This document shows positions 55,204-64,000 of a stretch of 64,000 nucleotides of DNA, one piece after another. Origin of the DNA: Serinicoccus hydrothermalis. GTDB taxonomy: Bacteria; Actinomycetota; Actinomycetes; Actinomycetales; Dermatophilaceae. Numbering within the stretch: position 1 is the first letter of the stretch; each line of letters begins with the position of its first letter. A program made the position numbers and the translations under genes. The notes beneath the pieces are model-generated. The model was not told the DNA's origin, did not search any database, and saw nothing but the letters and a program-made list of their open reading frames with translations. The stretch is taken from assembly GCF_001685415.1 (NCBI RefSeq), contig NZ_CP014989.1:1364001-1428000 (forward strand), in the 5' to 3' direction.

Positions 55204-56366
55204 CCGGCGATCGCCCCGACGTGCTCCCGCGGCACCCGGGAACCCAGGCGGCTGACGATCTCGTAGCTGATGGTCCCCGCGGCGTCGGCCCACTCCTGCG
55301 CGGTGGGCTCCCCCTCGTCCCCCGGACCGAAGAGCACCACCTCCTCGCCGTCGTCGACGTCCAGGTCGCCGACGTCCACGACGAACTGGTCCATGCACAC
55401 GCGGCCGGAGACGGAGAACCGTTGCCCGCGCACCTGGACCGGACCGGCGCCGGAGGCGTGACGGGGTATGCCGTCGGCATACCCGATCGGGACGTCGAGG
55501 ACGGTGGTCTCGCGCGAGGGGGCGTAGGCGTGCCCGTAGGAGATCCCCTGGCCGGCGGGCAGCCGCTTGGCGAGCACGGAGCGCGCGACGACCCGCATCG
55601 CCGGCCGGAGCCCGAAGTCCTGCGCCGAGACCACCTCGGGCACCGGCGTCAGCCCGTAGACGGCGAGGCCGGGGCGCACCATGTCCCAGGCCGCTTCAGG
55701 GGTGGTCAGGGTCGCCGCGGAGTTGCTCAGGTGCCGGACCTCGAGGCGCAGCCCCGCCTCCTCCGCCACGGCGACGGCCCGGGCGAAGGTCTCCTGCTGC
55801 CCCCGGACGGTGGGGTGGGAGGGCGCGTCGGCGTGCGCGAAGTGGCTGAAGACCCCGCGCACGCGCAGCACGCCCTCGGCCTGCAGCGCGGCGGCGTGCG
55901 CCACGAGGTCGGACCAGTCCGTGTCCGGGCCCGACCGGAGCGGCAGGGCATACGCGCCGTTGCGCCCCAGGCCGGTGTCGGCCTTCAGCTGGACGACGGC
56001 CACCCGGTCCTGCTCCCGGGCCGCCGCCGCCAGGGCGTCCAGCGTCCAGCGGGCCGAGGCGGCGACCTCCACACCCTCGCGGACCAACGGCCCCAGGTCC
56101 CTCCCCGGCGCGGTGAGCCAGCACAGCAGCGGGGCGTCCACCCCCGCGGCGCGCAGCGCGAGCGCCTCCGTCGGCTGCGCCACCCCGAGCGCCACCGCGC
56201 CCCCGGCGAGCGCCGCCCGGGCGCTCGGGACCAGCCCGTGACCATAGGCGTCGGCCTTGACGACGGCCATGACCTCCGCCGAGCCAGCGCGCTCCCGCAG
56301 GACCCCCACGTTGTGCGCGATGGCGTCCAGGTCGACGGTCGCCCGGGCGGGGTAGAGGTCGTTCAC
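55200..56366 (-). CDS. alr: Alanine racemase
   Basis: 388 residues. PLP lysine in VKADAYGHGLVPSA; the catalytic Tyr region is GISYGHAYAPSRE, and RVCMDQFVVDVG is the C-terminal-domain motif. It makes D-Ala for peptidoglycan. GTG 56366 overlaps the leuB stop as GTGA. In many actinobacteria alr precedes tsaE, as here; the link to leuB is less usual. Confidence 0.97.
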   Translation of the reverse strand: MNDLYPARATVDLDAIAHNVGVLRERAGSAEVMAVVKADAYGHGLVPSARAALAGGAVALGVAQPTEALALRAAGVDAPLLCWLTAPGRDLGPLVREGVEVAASARWTLDALAAAAREQDRVAVVQLKADTGLGRNGAYALPLRSGPDTDWSDLVAHAAALQAEGVLRVRGVFSHFAHADAPSHPTVRGQQETFARAVAVAEEAGLRLEVRHLSNSAATLTTPEAAWDMVRPGLAVYGLTPVPEVVSAQDFGLRPAMRVVARSVLAKRLPAGQGISYGHAYAPSRETTVLDVPIGYADGIPRHASGAGPVQVRGQRFSVSGRVCMDQFVVDVGDLDVDDGEEVVLFGPGDEGEPTAQEWADAAGTISYEIVSRLGSRVPREHVGAIAG

Positions 56367-57487
56367 GCAGTCCTCACCCGGGCCAGCTGGCCCATGAGGC
56401 TCCCCGGGACCGGGCTCGTGCTCCCCTCGGCGACCGCTGCGGCGATCCGCGCACCGAGCTCTCCGGTGCTCGCGCCCATCGCCTCCCCGGCCAGCGCCGG
56501 CAGCTGCCCCAGCACGGCGGCGGTGGCGCCCTCCACCGTGGCGGCCGCCTCGCCCTCGCCGAGCTCGCCCAGCAGGAGCGCGAGCGAGAGGCAGGCGCCC
56601 GCCGGGTTGGCCCAGCCCCGACCGGCGATGTCCGGCGCCGACCCGTGGATGGGCTCGAACATGCTCGTGCCGGTCCCCTCCAGGTTGAGGTTGCCGCTGG
56701 CGGCGACCCCCAGGCCGCCCTGCACGACCGCACCCAGGTCGGTGACGATGTCGCCGAAGAGGTTGTCGGTGACGACGACGTCGAAGCGCTCGGGGCTCAC
56801 CGGCAGGTGCATGCACATCGCGTCGACGTGGACGTAGTCGGTCTCCACGTCGGGGAAGCGCTGCCCGACCTCCTCCATGACGTCGAGCCACAGCGACCCG
56901 GCCTCGACCAGCACGTTGGTCTTGTGGCACAGCGTGAGCCGCCCGCGCCGCACGGAGGCCAGCCGGTAGGCGAACTCGACGGCGCGCTCGACGGCATACC
57001 AGGTGTTGACCGACTCCTGCACCGCGGTGCGGGCCGGGGTGCCGCGGTGCACGGTGCTGCCCTGCGCGACGTAGGCGCCCTCGGTGTTCTCCCGCACGAT
57101 GACCAGGTCGCAGCGCTGCGGCTCCAGACCGGCGATCGGGGTCGGGACGCCGGGGTAGAGCCGGACCGGGCGCAGGTTGACCGCCTGCCGCATGGCTCCG
57201 CGCAGCGCGAGGATGATGCCCCGCTCGAGGATGCCCGGACGCACCTTCGGGCTGCCGATCGCGCCGAAGAGGATGGCGTCGTGCTCGCGCAGCTGCGCGA
57301 CGGTGTCCTCGGTGAGCAGCTCGCCGGTCTCGAGGTAGTGCTCGGCGCCCAGGGGGACGACGGTGCGCTCGGTCGTGAAACCGAAGCGCTGCTGCGCGGC
57401 GTCGAGGACCTCCAGAGCGGCGTCGGTCACCTCCGGGCCGACACCGTCTCCCGGCAGGACGGCGAGGGAATGGGAGCGGGTGGGCAC
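56363..57487 (-). CDS. leuB: 3-isopropylmalate dehydrogenase
   Basis: 374 residues. Cofactor/substrate motifs [44 protein letters not shown] and [20 protein letters not shown] are intact. GTG 57487 has GGAGG at 7 nt, so the 17 extra in-frame codons upstream were not used. It is divergent from leuCD across a 94-bp gap with overlapping promoters. Confidence 0.95.
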   Translation of the reverse strand: MPTRSHSLAVLPGDGVGPEVTDAALEVLDAAQQRFGFTTERTVVPLGAEHYLETGELLTEDTVAQLREHDAILFGAIGSPKVRPGILERGIILALRGAMRQAVNLRPVRLYPGVPTPIAGLEPQRCDLVIVRENTEGAYVAQGSTVHRGTPARTAVQESVNTWYAVERAVEFAYRLASVRRGRLTLCHKTNVLVEAGSLWLDVMEEVGQRFPDVETDYVHVDAMCMHLPVSPERFDVVVTDNLFGDIVTDLGAVVQGGLGVAASGNLNLEGTGTSMFEPIHGSAPDIAGRGWANPAGACLSLALLLGELGEGEAAATVEGATAAVLGQLPALAGEAMGASTGELGARIAAAVAEGSTSPVPGSLMGQLARVRTA

Positions 57488-57497
57488 AGACGACCTC

Positions 57498-57509
57498 CGT
57501 GACGTCACG
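57498..57509. promoter_or_regulatory. 12-bp palindrome in the leuB/leuC divergent promoter
   Basis: CGTGACGTCACG, perfect. It overlaps the leuC -35 (TGACGT, 57500-57505; -10 TACAGT, 57524-57529) and lies between leuB's -10 and start. In related bacteria IclR-type LtbR/NdgR regulate these genes; assignment here is only a guess. Confidence 0.5.
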
Positions 57510-57581
57510 TCAACGACTGGGATTACAGTTGGGGGCATTGTCTCTCACCCGCCGCCACGGCGACATGGAAGGGGTCGAACC

Positions 57582-59018
57582 GTGTCCGAACGAAGTGGAC
57601 TGACCCTGGCCGAGAAGCTCTGGGCGCAGCACGTCGTGCGCTCCGTCGAGGGCGAGCCCGACCTGCTCTACATCGATCTGCACCTCGTGCACGAGGTCAC
57701 CAGCCCGCAGGCCTTCGACGGTCTCCGCGAGCAGGGACGGCCGGTCCGCCGCCCCGACCTCACGCTCGCCACCGAGGACCACAACGTCCCGACGACGCTC
57801 GGCCCGGTGACCGACCTCACCTCCCGGACCCAGCTCGAGGCGCTCAAGGCCAACTGCGCGGAGTTCGGCATCGTGCACCACGAGCGGGGCCGCCTGGGCC
57901 AGGGCATCGTGCACGTCATCGGCCCCGAGCTGGGGCTGACCCAGCCCGGCATGACCATCGTCTGCGGCGACAGCCACACCTCGACGCACGGCGCCTTCGG
58001 CGCGCTCGCGTTCGGCATCGGCACCTCGGAGGTCGAGCACGTGCTCGCCACGCAGACGCTGCCGCTGCGCCCGTTCCGCACCATGGCGATCACCGTGGAG
58101 GGCACGCTGCCCGAGGGGGTGGGCGCCAAGGACATCATCCTGGCGGTCATCAACCGGATCGGCACCGGCGGCGGGCAGGGCTACGTGCTGGAGTACCGCG
58201 GCCCCGCCATCGAGGCGCTCTCGATGGAGGGCCGGATGACGATCTGCAACATGTCGATCGAGGCCGGGGCCCGCGCCGGCATGGTGGCGCCGGACCAGAC
58301 GACCTTCGACTACGTCCAGGGCCGTCCGCACGCCCCGACCGGCGCGGACTGGGACGCCGCGGTGGAGGCGTGGCGCGAGCTGCGCACCGACGACGACGCC
58401 GTCTTCGACGCCGAGATCGTCATCGACGGCAGCAGCCTGACGCCCTACGTCACCTGGGGGACCAACCCGGCCCAGTCGGTGCAGCTCGGGCAGGCGGTCC
58501 CCGACCCGGCGGACGCCGGTGACGACGACGCCCAGGACGCCGCCCGGCGGGCCCTGGACTACATGGGCCTGGAGGCCGGCACGCCCATGCGGGAGATCGC
58601 GGTGGACGCGGTCTTCCTCGGCTCGTGCACCAACGGGCGGATCGAGGACCTGCGCCTCGCCGCCGACGTCCTCCGCGGGCGCGAGGTCGCCCCCGGCGTC
58701 CGGATGCTCGTCGTGCCGGGCTCGCACGCCGTGCGGCAGCAGGCCGAGGCCGAGGGCCTGGACCAGGTCTTCACCGGGGCCGGCGCCGAGTGGCGGCTCG
58801 CCGGGTGCTCGATGTGCCTGGGCATGAACCCCGACCAGCTCTCCCCCGAGGAGCGCTGCGCCTCGACCTCCAACCGCAACTTCGAGGGGCGGCAGGGAGC
58901 GCGCGGACGCACCCACCTGGTCTCCCCGGCGGTCGCCGCGGCCACCGCGGTCCGTGGCACCCTGTCGAGCCCGGCTGACCTCGCCCCCGCCGACGCGACC
59001 CAGGAGGTGCTGGTCTGA
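57582..59018 (+). CDS. leuC: 3-isopropylmalate dehydratase large subunit
   Basis: 478 residues. Aconitase-fold with the three [4Fe-4S] cysteines in [13 protein letters not shown] and [15 protein letters not shown]. The [19 protein letters not shown] loop is present. GTG 57582 has AAGGGG at 8 nt. With LeuD it isomerises 2- to 3-isopropylmalate. Overlaps leuD by one base (TGATG). Confidence 0.97.
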   Translation: MSERSGLTLAEKLWAQHVVRSVEGEPDLLYIDLHLVHEVTSPQAFDGLREQGRPVRRPDLTLATEDHNVPTTLGPVTDLTSRTQLEALKANCAEFGIVHHERGRLGQGIVHVIGPELGLTQPGMTIVCGDSHTSTHGAFGALAFGIGTSEVEHVLATQTLPLRPFRTMAITVEGTLPEGVGAKDIILAVINRIGTGGGQGYVLEYRGPAIEALSMEGRMTICNMSIEAGARAGMVAPDQTTFDYVQGRPHAPTGADWDAAVEAWRELRTDDDAVFDAEIVIDGSSLTPYVTWGTNPAQSVQLGQAVPDPADAGDDDAQDAARRALDYMGLEAGTPMREIAVDAVFLGSCTNGRIEDLRLAADVLRGREVAPGVRMLVVPGSHAVRQQAEAEGLDQVFTGAGAEWRLAGCSMCLGMNPDQLSPEERCASTSNRNFEGRQGARGRTHLVSPAVAAATAVRGTLSSPADLAPADATQEVLV

Positions 59019-59617
59019 TGGAGCCCTTCACCACGCATACCGGGATCGGCGTGCCGCTGCGGCGCTCCAACGTCGACACCGACCAGATCATCCCCGCCCA
59101 GTGGCTCAAGCGGGTCTCCCGCACGGGTTTCGAGGAAGGCCTCTTCTCCCGGTGGCGCGAGGACCCGGGCTTCGTGCTCAACACCGAGCCGTATGCCCGT
59201 GGCTCGGTGCTCGTCGCCGGCCCGGACTTCGGCACCGGGTCCAGCCGGGAGCACGCCGTGTGGGCGCTGCAGCAGTACGGCTTCCGGGTGGTGCTCTCCA
59301 GCAAGTTCGCCGACATCTTCCGCGGCAACTCCGGCAAGCAGGGCCTGCTCACGGCGCAGCTGGACCAGGGCGACGTCGAGCTCATCTGGAAGCAGCTCGA
59401 GGCCGAGCCCGGCACCGAGATCACCGTCGACCTGCCCGGCCGCGGCGTCGTGTGCGGCGACATCACCGCGACCTTCCAGGTGGACGACTACGTCGCGTGG
59501 CGCCTGGAGAACGGCCTCGACGACATCTCGCTCACCCTCCAGCACGACGAGGACATCAGCGCCTTCGAGCGGGACCGCCCGACGTGGAAGCCGGGCGTCA
59601 CCTCGGCCGTCGGCTGA
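59018..59617 (+). CDS. leuD: 3-isopropylmalate dehydratase small subunit
   Basis: 199 residues, swivel domain. [20 protein letters not shown] and [19 protein letters not shown] are the family signatures. Its start overlaps the leuC stop. Confidence 0.97.
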   Translation: MEPFTTHTGIGVPLRRSNVDTDQIIPAQWLKRVSRTGFEEGLFSRWREDPGFVLNTEPYARGSVLVAGPDFGTGSSREHAVWALQQYGFRVVLSSKFADIFRGNSGKQGLLTAQLDQGDVELIWKQLEAEPGTEITVDLPGRGVVCGDITATFQVDDYVAWRLENGLDDISLTLQHDEDISAFERDRPTWKPGVTSAVG

Positions 59618-59666
59618 GCCGCCCTCGGCTGAGCCGTCGTCGACCACGCGCGGACCCGGCGCCGTT

Positions 59667-59696
59667 TTGACACCCCGCCGCCGACGTCCATACCCT
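59667..59696 (+). promoter_or_regulatory. Promoter of the TerC riboswitch transcript
   Basis: TTGACA (59667-59672), 18-nt spacer, TACCCT (59691-59696). Transcription would begin ~59703, at the 5' edge of the riboswitch. Confidence 0.6.
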
Positions 59697-59703
59697 TGTC
59701 GAC

Positions 59704-59801
59704 ATTGAGGGGAGTATTTCCCAAACGTCGCGTCGGTCACTACGCGGGACCCATGTCCCGCTCGGCGCGCGCCCTGGCGTCAGGGTGAAAGAGACCTCGA
59801 T
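59704..59801 (+). ncRNA. yybP-ykoY (Mn2+) riboswitch
   Basis: P1 is ATTGAGG (59704-59710) with CCTCGAT (59795-59801), seven pairs. Inside are the conserved 5' GGAGTA and the 3' AGAGACC, preceded by CGTCA, as in known Mn-sensing yybP-ykoY aptamers. CTCGATC (59797-59803) can instead pair with GATCGAG (59813-59819) next to the GAGAGG ribosome site. Mn binding would hold P1 and free the ribosome site. Confidence 0.8.
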
Positions 59802-59828
59802 CCGCATGTCGTGATCGAGAGGACCCCT

Positions 59829-60845
59829 GTGTCGCCCTTGCCCCTTGCCCCCGCCGAAAGCACCTCGGCCACCAGCGTCGCCGACCCCCTGCTGTGGGTG
59901 CTGACGCTCGGCGGCGTGGTGCTCCTGCTGGCCTTCGACATGGTCCTCACCCGGCGGCCGCACGCGGTCTCGATGAAGGAGGCCCTCGCGTGGTCGGCGT
60001 TCTACATCGCGCTGCCGCTGCTGTTCGGGCTGTGGATCTGGCAGCAGTTCGGCAGCCAGACCGGGCTGGAGTACTACACCGGCTACCTCGTCGAGAAGTC
60101 GTTGTCGGTGGACAACCTCTTCGTCTTCATCCTCATCCTCACCGCCTTCGCCGTGCCCCGCGAGCTGCAGCAGCGGGTGCTGCTCATCGGGATCATCGGC
60201 GCGCTGGTGCTCCGCGGCGTCTTCATCGCCCTGGGCGCCGCGCTCATCGCCAACTTCGCGATCACCTTCCTCCTCTTCGGCCTCATCCTGCTGGCGACCG
60301 CGTGGAAGGTCCTCAAGGACGCCCGTGACGACAGCCACGTCGAGGTGGCCAACCTGCCGGCCGTGCGCCTCACCCGCCGCTTCTTCGCCGTCACCGACGA
60401 CTACCGCGGCACCCGCTTCACGGTCCGGGAGGGCGGGCGCCGGGCACTCACCCCCTTCGCGCTGGTGGCCCTGGCGATCCTCGGGACCGACGTCGTCTTC
60501 GCCGTCGACTCCGTCCCCGCGGTCTACGGCATCACCGGCGACCCCTACCTCGTCTTCGTCACCAACGCCTTCGCGCTGCTGGGGCTGCGGGCCCTCTACT
60601 TCGTCCTCGAGGGCGCCCTGGGTCAGCTGCGCCACCTCGGCTACGGCCTGTCCCTCATCCTCGCCTTCATCGGGGTCAAGCTGGTGCTGCACTGGGCGCA
60701 CGGCGTCTGGGAGGGCGTCCCCACCGTGCCCACGCTGGCCTCCTTGCTGGTGATCGTCGGCATCCTCGCGATGACCGTGCTCACCAGCCTGGTCGCCGAG
60801 CGACGCGACGCCCGGTCCCGGATTGACGCGGCGTCATCGTCATGA
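59829..60845 (+). CDS. TerC/Alx family membrane protein, likely Mn2+ exporter
   Basis: 338 residues with nine membrane helices. Family motif EKSLSVDNLFVFILIL and TDVVFAVDSVPAVYGITGD supply the acidic residues proposed to bind metal. GTG 59829 has GAGAGG at 7 nt and is preferred; GTG 59811 overlaps the riboswitch expression platform. TerC/Alx proteins export Mn2+, or supply it to exported enzymes, fitting the riboswitch. Confidence 0.92.
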   Translation: MSPLPLAPAESTSATSVADPLLWVLTLGGVVLLLAFDMVLTRRPHAVSMKEALAWSAFYIALPLLFGLWIWQQFGSQTGLEYYTGYLVEKSLSVDNLFVFILILTAFAVPRELQQRVLLIGIIGALVLRGVFIALGAALIANFAITFLLFGLILLATAWKVLKDARDDSHVEVANLPAVRLTRRFFAVTDDYRGTRFTVREGGRRALTPFALVALAILGTDVVFAVDSVPAVYGITGDPYLVFVTNAFALLGLRALYFVLEGALGQLRHLGYGLSLILAFIGVKLVLHWAHGVWEGVPTVPTLASLLVIVGILAMTVLTSLVAERRDARSRIDAASSS

Positions 60846-60861
60846 GCTAGAGTTCGGGGCG

Positions 60862-60887
60862 ATGACGCACCTGCTCCTCCTCGGTTG

Positions 60888-60906
<19 letters not shown>
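60862..60906 (+). CDS. leuA leader peptide with four Leu codons
   Basis: ATG 60862 opens MTHLLLLGCRSETS and a TAG. Codons 4-7 are all Leu (CTG CTC CTC CTC). TAGAGT (60848-60853) stands 8 nt upstream, so the transcript is nearly leaderless; TTGACG at 60823 is a possible -35. Runs of Leu codons before leuA are an established attenuation device in actinobacteria. Confidence 0.85.
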
Positions 60907-62724
<1,818 letters not shown>

Positions 62725-62731
62725 CCCGCTC

Positions 62732-62783
62732 GAATTCGACCTCTGGTTTGCGCGCCATGGCGCACAAACCAGAGGTCGAATTC
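62732..62783. terminator. 25-bp inverted repeat downstream of leuA
   Basis: Arms 62732-62756 and 62759-62783 match at 24 of 25 positions with a 2-nt centre, starting 7 nt after the leuA stop. Each end carries GAATTC. Likely a bidirectional terminator between leuA and the convergent VOC gene. Confidence 0.7.
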
Positions 62784-62811
62784 CGGTGGTGGCGCCGGAT
62801 CGCCCCGCCGC

Positions 62812-62881
62812 GTCCGTCCAGCCTTGTCCGTCCAGCCGGGTCCGTCCAGCCGTGTCAGCTCAGCCGGGTCAGCTCAGCCGC
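62812..62881. repeat. Five tandem 14-bp repeats
   Basis: GTCCGTCCAGCC-NN occurs three times, then GTCAGCTCAGCC-NN twice, each exactly 14 bp. A partial sixth copy runs into the stop of the VOC gene. Confidence 0.85.
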
Positions 62882-62882
62882 G

Positions 62883-63341
62883 TCAGCCCCGGCCGTCGCC
62901 GAGGACGGTCCGGCCGTCCTCGGTGACCGTCCAGAAGGGGTTGTGCGCGATCTCCCAGACGTGCCCGTCCGGGTCGGTGAAGACGCCCGAGTAGCCGCCC
63001 CAAAAGCGGGTGCTGGGGGCGCGCAGCACCTCGGCGCCCGCCGCCTCGGCGTCCTTCATCTGGTCGTCGACGTCCGCGGTCGTGGGCAGGTTGACCCCGA
63101 GCACCTTGCCTCCCCAGGCGTCGCCGCTCCCGGGGGTGTCGTCGGTGTCGGAGTCGATGTCGATCCCCGAGTCGACGGCGAGCGCGGCCCGCTCCCAGAG
63201 GGCGACGACCATGCCGCCGGCCTGGAAGAAGGCGATGTGCTCGGGCGAGGGCCCGGGCGTCCAGCCCAGGGCCTGGTAGAACGATCGGGCACGCTCGAGG
63301 TCGCTCACACCCAGGGTCACGAGGGACAGACGCTGATCCAT
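62883..63341 (-). CDS. VOC (glyoxalase/bleomycin-resistance fold) protein
   Basis: 152 residues. LSLVTLGVSDLERARSFYQA is the first beta-alpha unit and GGYSGVFTDPDGHVWEIAHN the last, with the metal-ligand Glu in WEIAH. An acidic loop (IDIDSDTDDTPG) is inserted mid-domain. Substrate unknown. ATG 63341 follows TAGGTT (63348-63353) by 6 nt. Confidence 0.88.
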   Translation of the reverse strand: MDQRLSLVTLGVSDLERARSFYQALGWTPGPSPEHIAFFQAGGMVVALWERAALAVDSGIDIDSDTDDTPGSGDAWGGKVLGVNLPTTADVDDQMKDAEAAGAEVLRAPSTRFWGGYSGVFTDPDGHVWEIAHNPFWTVTEDGRTVLGDGRG

Positions 63342-63347
63342 ACGGTC

Positions 63348-63353
63348 AACCTA
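63348..63353 (-). promoter_or_regulatory. Leaderless -10 (TAGGTT) of the VOC gene
   Basis: TAGGTT, 6 nt, ATG 63341. It lies just past the end of the upstream small-protein gene. Confidence 0.45.
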
Positions 63354-63632
63354 GCAAGCAGGTCGGCCCGACCCTCCTCCGGCAACCGCGCTCTCCAGGT
63401 CGACCGTGAGGCGACGGACGCACTGCTGGTAGTCCTCCCCGGTCAGGTGGCTGAGCAGCCCGACGTCGACGTCGGCCAGCAGCATCGCGCCGCCGGCGAG
63501 GGCCTTCGCGTCGGTCTCCCGGAGCAGCAGGGCGAGATCCTCCTCGGCCTCCTGCCCGCGGCGGCGTGCCGCCAGCAGTCCCGCCACCTGCTGCGCGTCG
63601 TGGACCAGGGGAAGGAGGTCGCGCTCGGTCAT
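63351..63632 (-). CDS. Small hypothetical protein coupled to superoxide dismutase
   Basis: 93 residues, helical by appearance ([37 protein letters not shown]), no recognised family, no signal or membrane helix. ATG 63632 overlaps the SOD stop as ATGA, so it is made with SOD. Function unknown. Confidence 0.6.
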   Translation of the reverse strand: MTERDLLPLVHDAQQVAGLLAARRRGQEAEEDLALLLRETDAKALAGGAMLLADVDVGLLSHLTGEDYQQCVRRLTVDLESAVAGGGSGRPAC

Positions 63633-64000
63633 GGCGTGATGAGGCCCGCCGTGCTCGTGCGCGCCGCGTCGAACCTGCGCTGCACGTCGGCCCAGTCCAC
63701 GACGTTCCACCAGGCCTGCACGTAGTCCGCCTTGACGTTGCGGTACTGCAGGTAGAAGGCGTGCTCCCACATGTCGAGCATGAGCAGCGGGACCATGCCC
63801 ATCGCCAGGTTGCCCTGCTGGTCGTAGAGCTGGACCAGGACCAACCGCTGGCCGAGGCTGTCCCACGCCAGGATGGACCACCCCGAGCCCTGGATGGACG
63901 TCGCCGTCGCGGTGAACTGCCCGCGGAAGGCGTCGAAGGAGCCGAAGGCGTCGTCGATGGCGGCGGCGATCTCGCCCTCGGGCTTGTCGCCGCCGTCCGG
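63629..64000 (-). CDS. sodA: Superoxide dismutase (Fe/Mn), N-terminus beyond window
   Basis: The last ~123 residues are visible. The metal-binding signature is [13 protein letters not shown], and [10 protein letters not shown] and [15 protein letters not shown] are typical of the family. The first half, with the other His ligands, lies past 64000. Metal preference is not decidable. Confidence 0.95.
   Translation of the reverse strand, partial: PDGGDKPEGEIAAAIDDAFGSFDAFRGQFTATATSIQGSGWSILAWDSLGQRLVLVQLYDQQGNLAMGMVPLLMLDMWEHAFYLQYRNVKADYVQAWWNVVDWADVQRRFDAARTSTAGLITP

Overview
The window comes from a very GC-rich Gram-positive actinobacterium. Evidence for this is the Zn-type L31, a Rho with a long disordered insert, the fused Kgd-type 2-oxoglutarate dehydrogenase, the mismatch endonuclease NucS/EndoMS, DUF2550 beside the ATP synthase genes, a Leu-codon leader ahead of leuA, and many leaderless promoters (TAnnnT, 6-8 nt, then ATG or GTG). 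Gene content and the frequent word GTATGC/GCATAC remind me of Intrasporangiaceae-like Micrococcales, but that placement is inference. Most of the window is ordinary chromosomal core.

Layout. 1-5.0 kb: thiolase (cut by the window edge), amidohydrolase, AI-2E-type permease, double GNAT. 5.03-7.35 kb: an AT-richer island bounded by two diverged ~117-bp copies of the 3' end of a small zinc-protein gene. It carries a two-gene cassette, a small membrane protein and a thioredoxin-like/Tat/Cys-rich protein whose last 71 residues contain 18 cysteines, plus an IS1380-like transposase remnant. 7.35-15.7 kb: zinc protein, fused hydroxyacyl-CoA dehydrogenase, nucS, a GtrB/GtrA-like pair, a polytopic membrane protein, a gamma-glutamyltransferase homologue, a PduO-type cobalamin adenosyltransferase and DUF2550. 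15.7-25.0 kb: the ATP synthase operon on the minus strand, with an NCS2 uracil permease lodged between atpD and atpC. 25-36 kb: wecA, glyA, threonylcarbamoyl-AMP synthase, a 27-residue membrane peptide, prmC, prfA, rpmE, rho, hom and argS.

36-41.9 kb: the selenocysteine module: tRNA-Arg(CCG), tRNA-Sec(UCA), a decayed serine-hydrolase gene, selA, selB and selD. 41.9-54.7 kb: aldehyde dehydrogenase, ABC exporter, kgd, a GNAT, an SGNH homologue without its nucleophile, pheA, a polyprenyl sugar-phosphate transferase, an S26-like peptidase and a low-molecular-weight tyrosine phosphatase. 54.7-62.7 kb: tsaE, alr and leuB on the minus strand, divergent leuCD, a TerC-family gene behind a yybP-ykoY (Mn) riboswitch, and leuA behind a Leu-codon leader. 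62.7-64 kb: a long palindrome with 14-bp tandem repeats, a VOC protein, a small protein and the C-terminal part of superoxide dismutase.

Many neighbouring genes are translationally coupled through ATGA or GTGA overlaps (selA/selB, kgd/GNAT, argS/hom, prfA/prmC, leuB/alr/tsaE/phosphatase, permease/atpC). The strongest candidate for an undescribed system is the Cys-rich cassette at 5.17-6.72 kb, whose architecture parallels the halocin C8 precursor with an added thioredoxin-like domain. Other notable points are the permease inside the atp operon and a frame-independent excess of GTATGC/GCATAC with few GCATGC sites.
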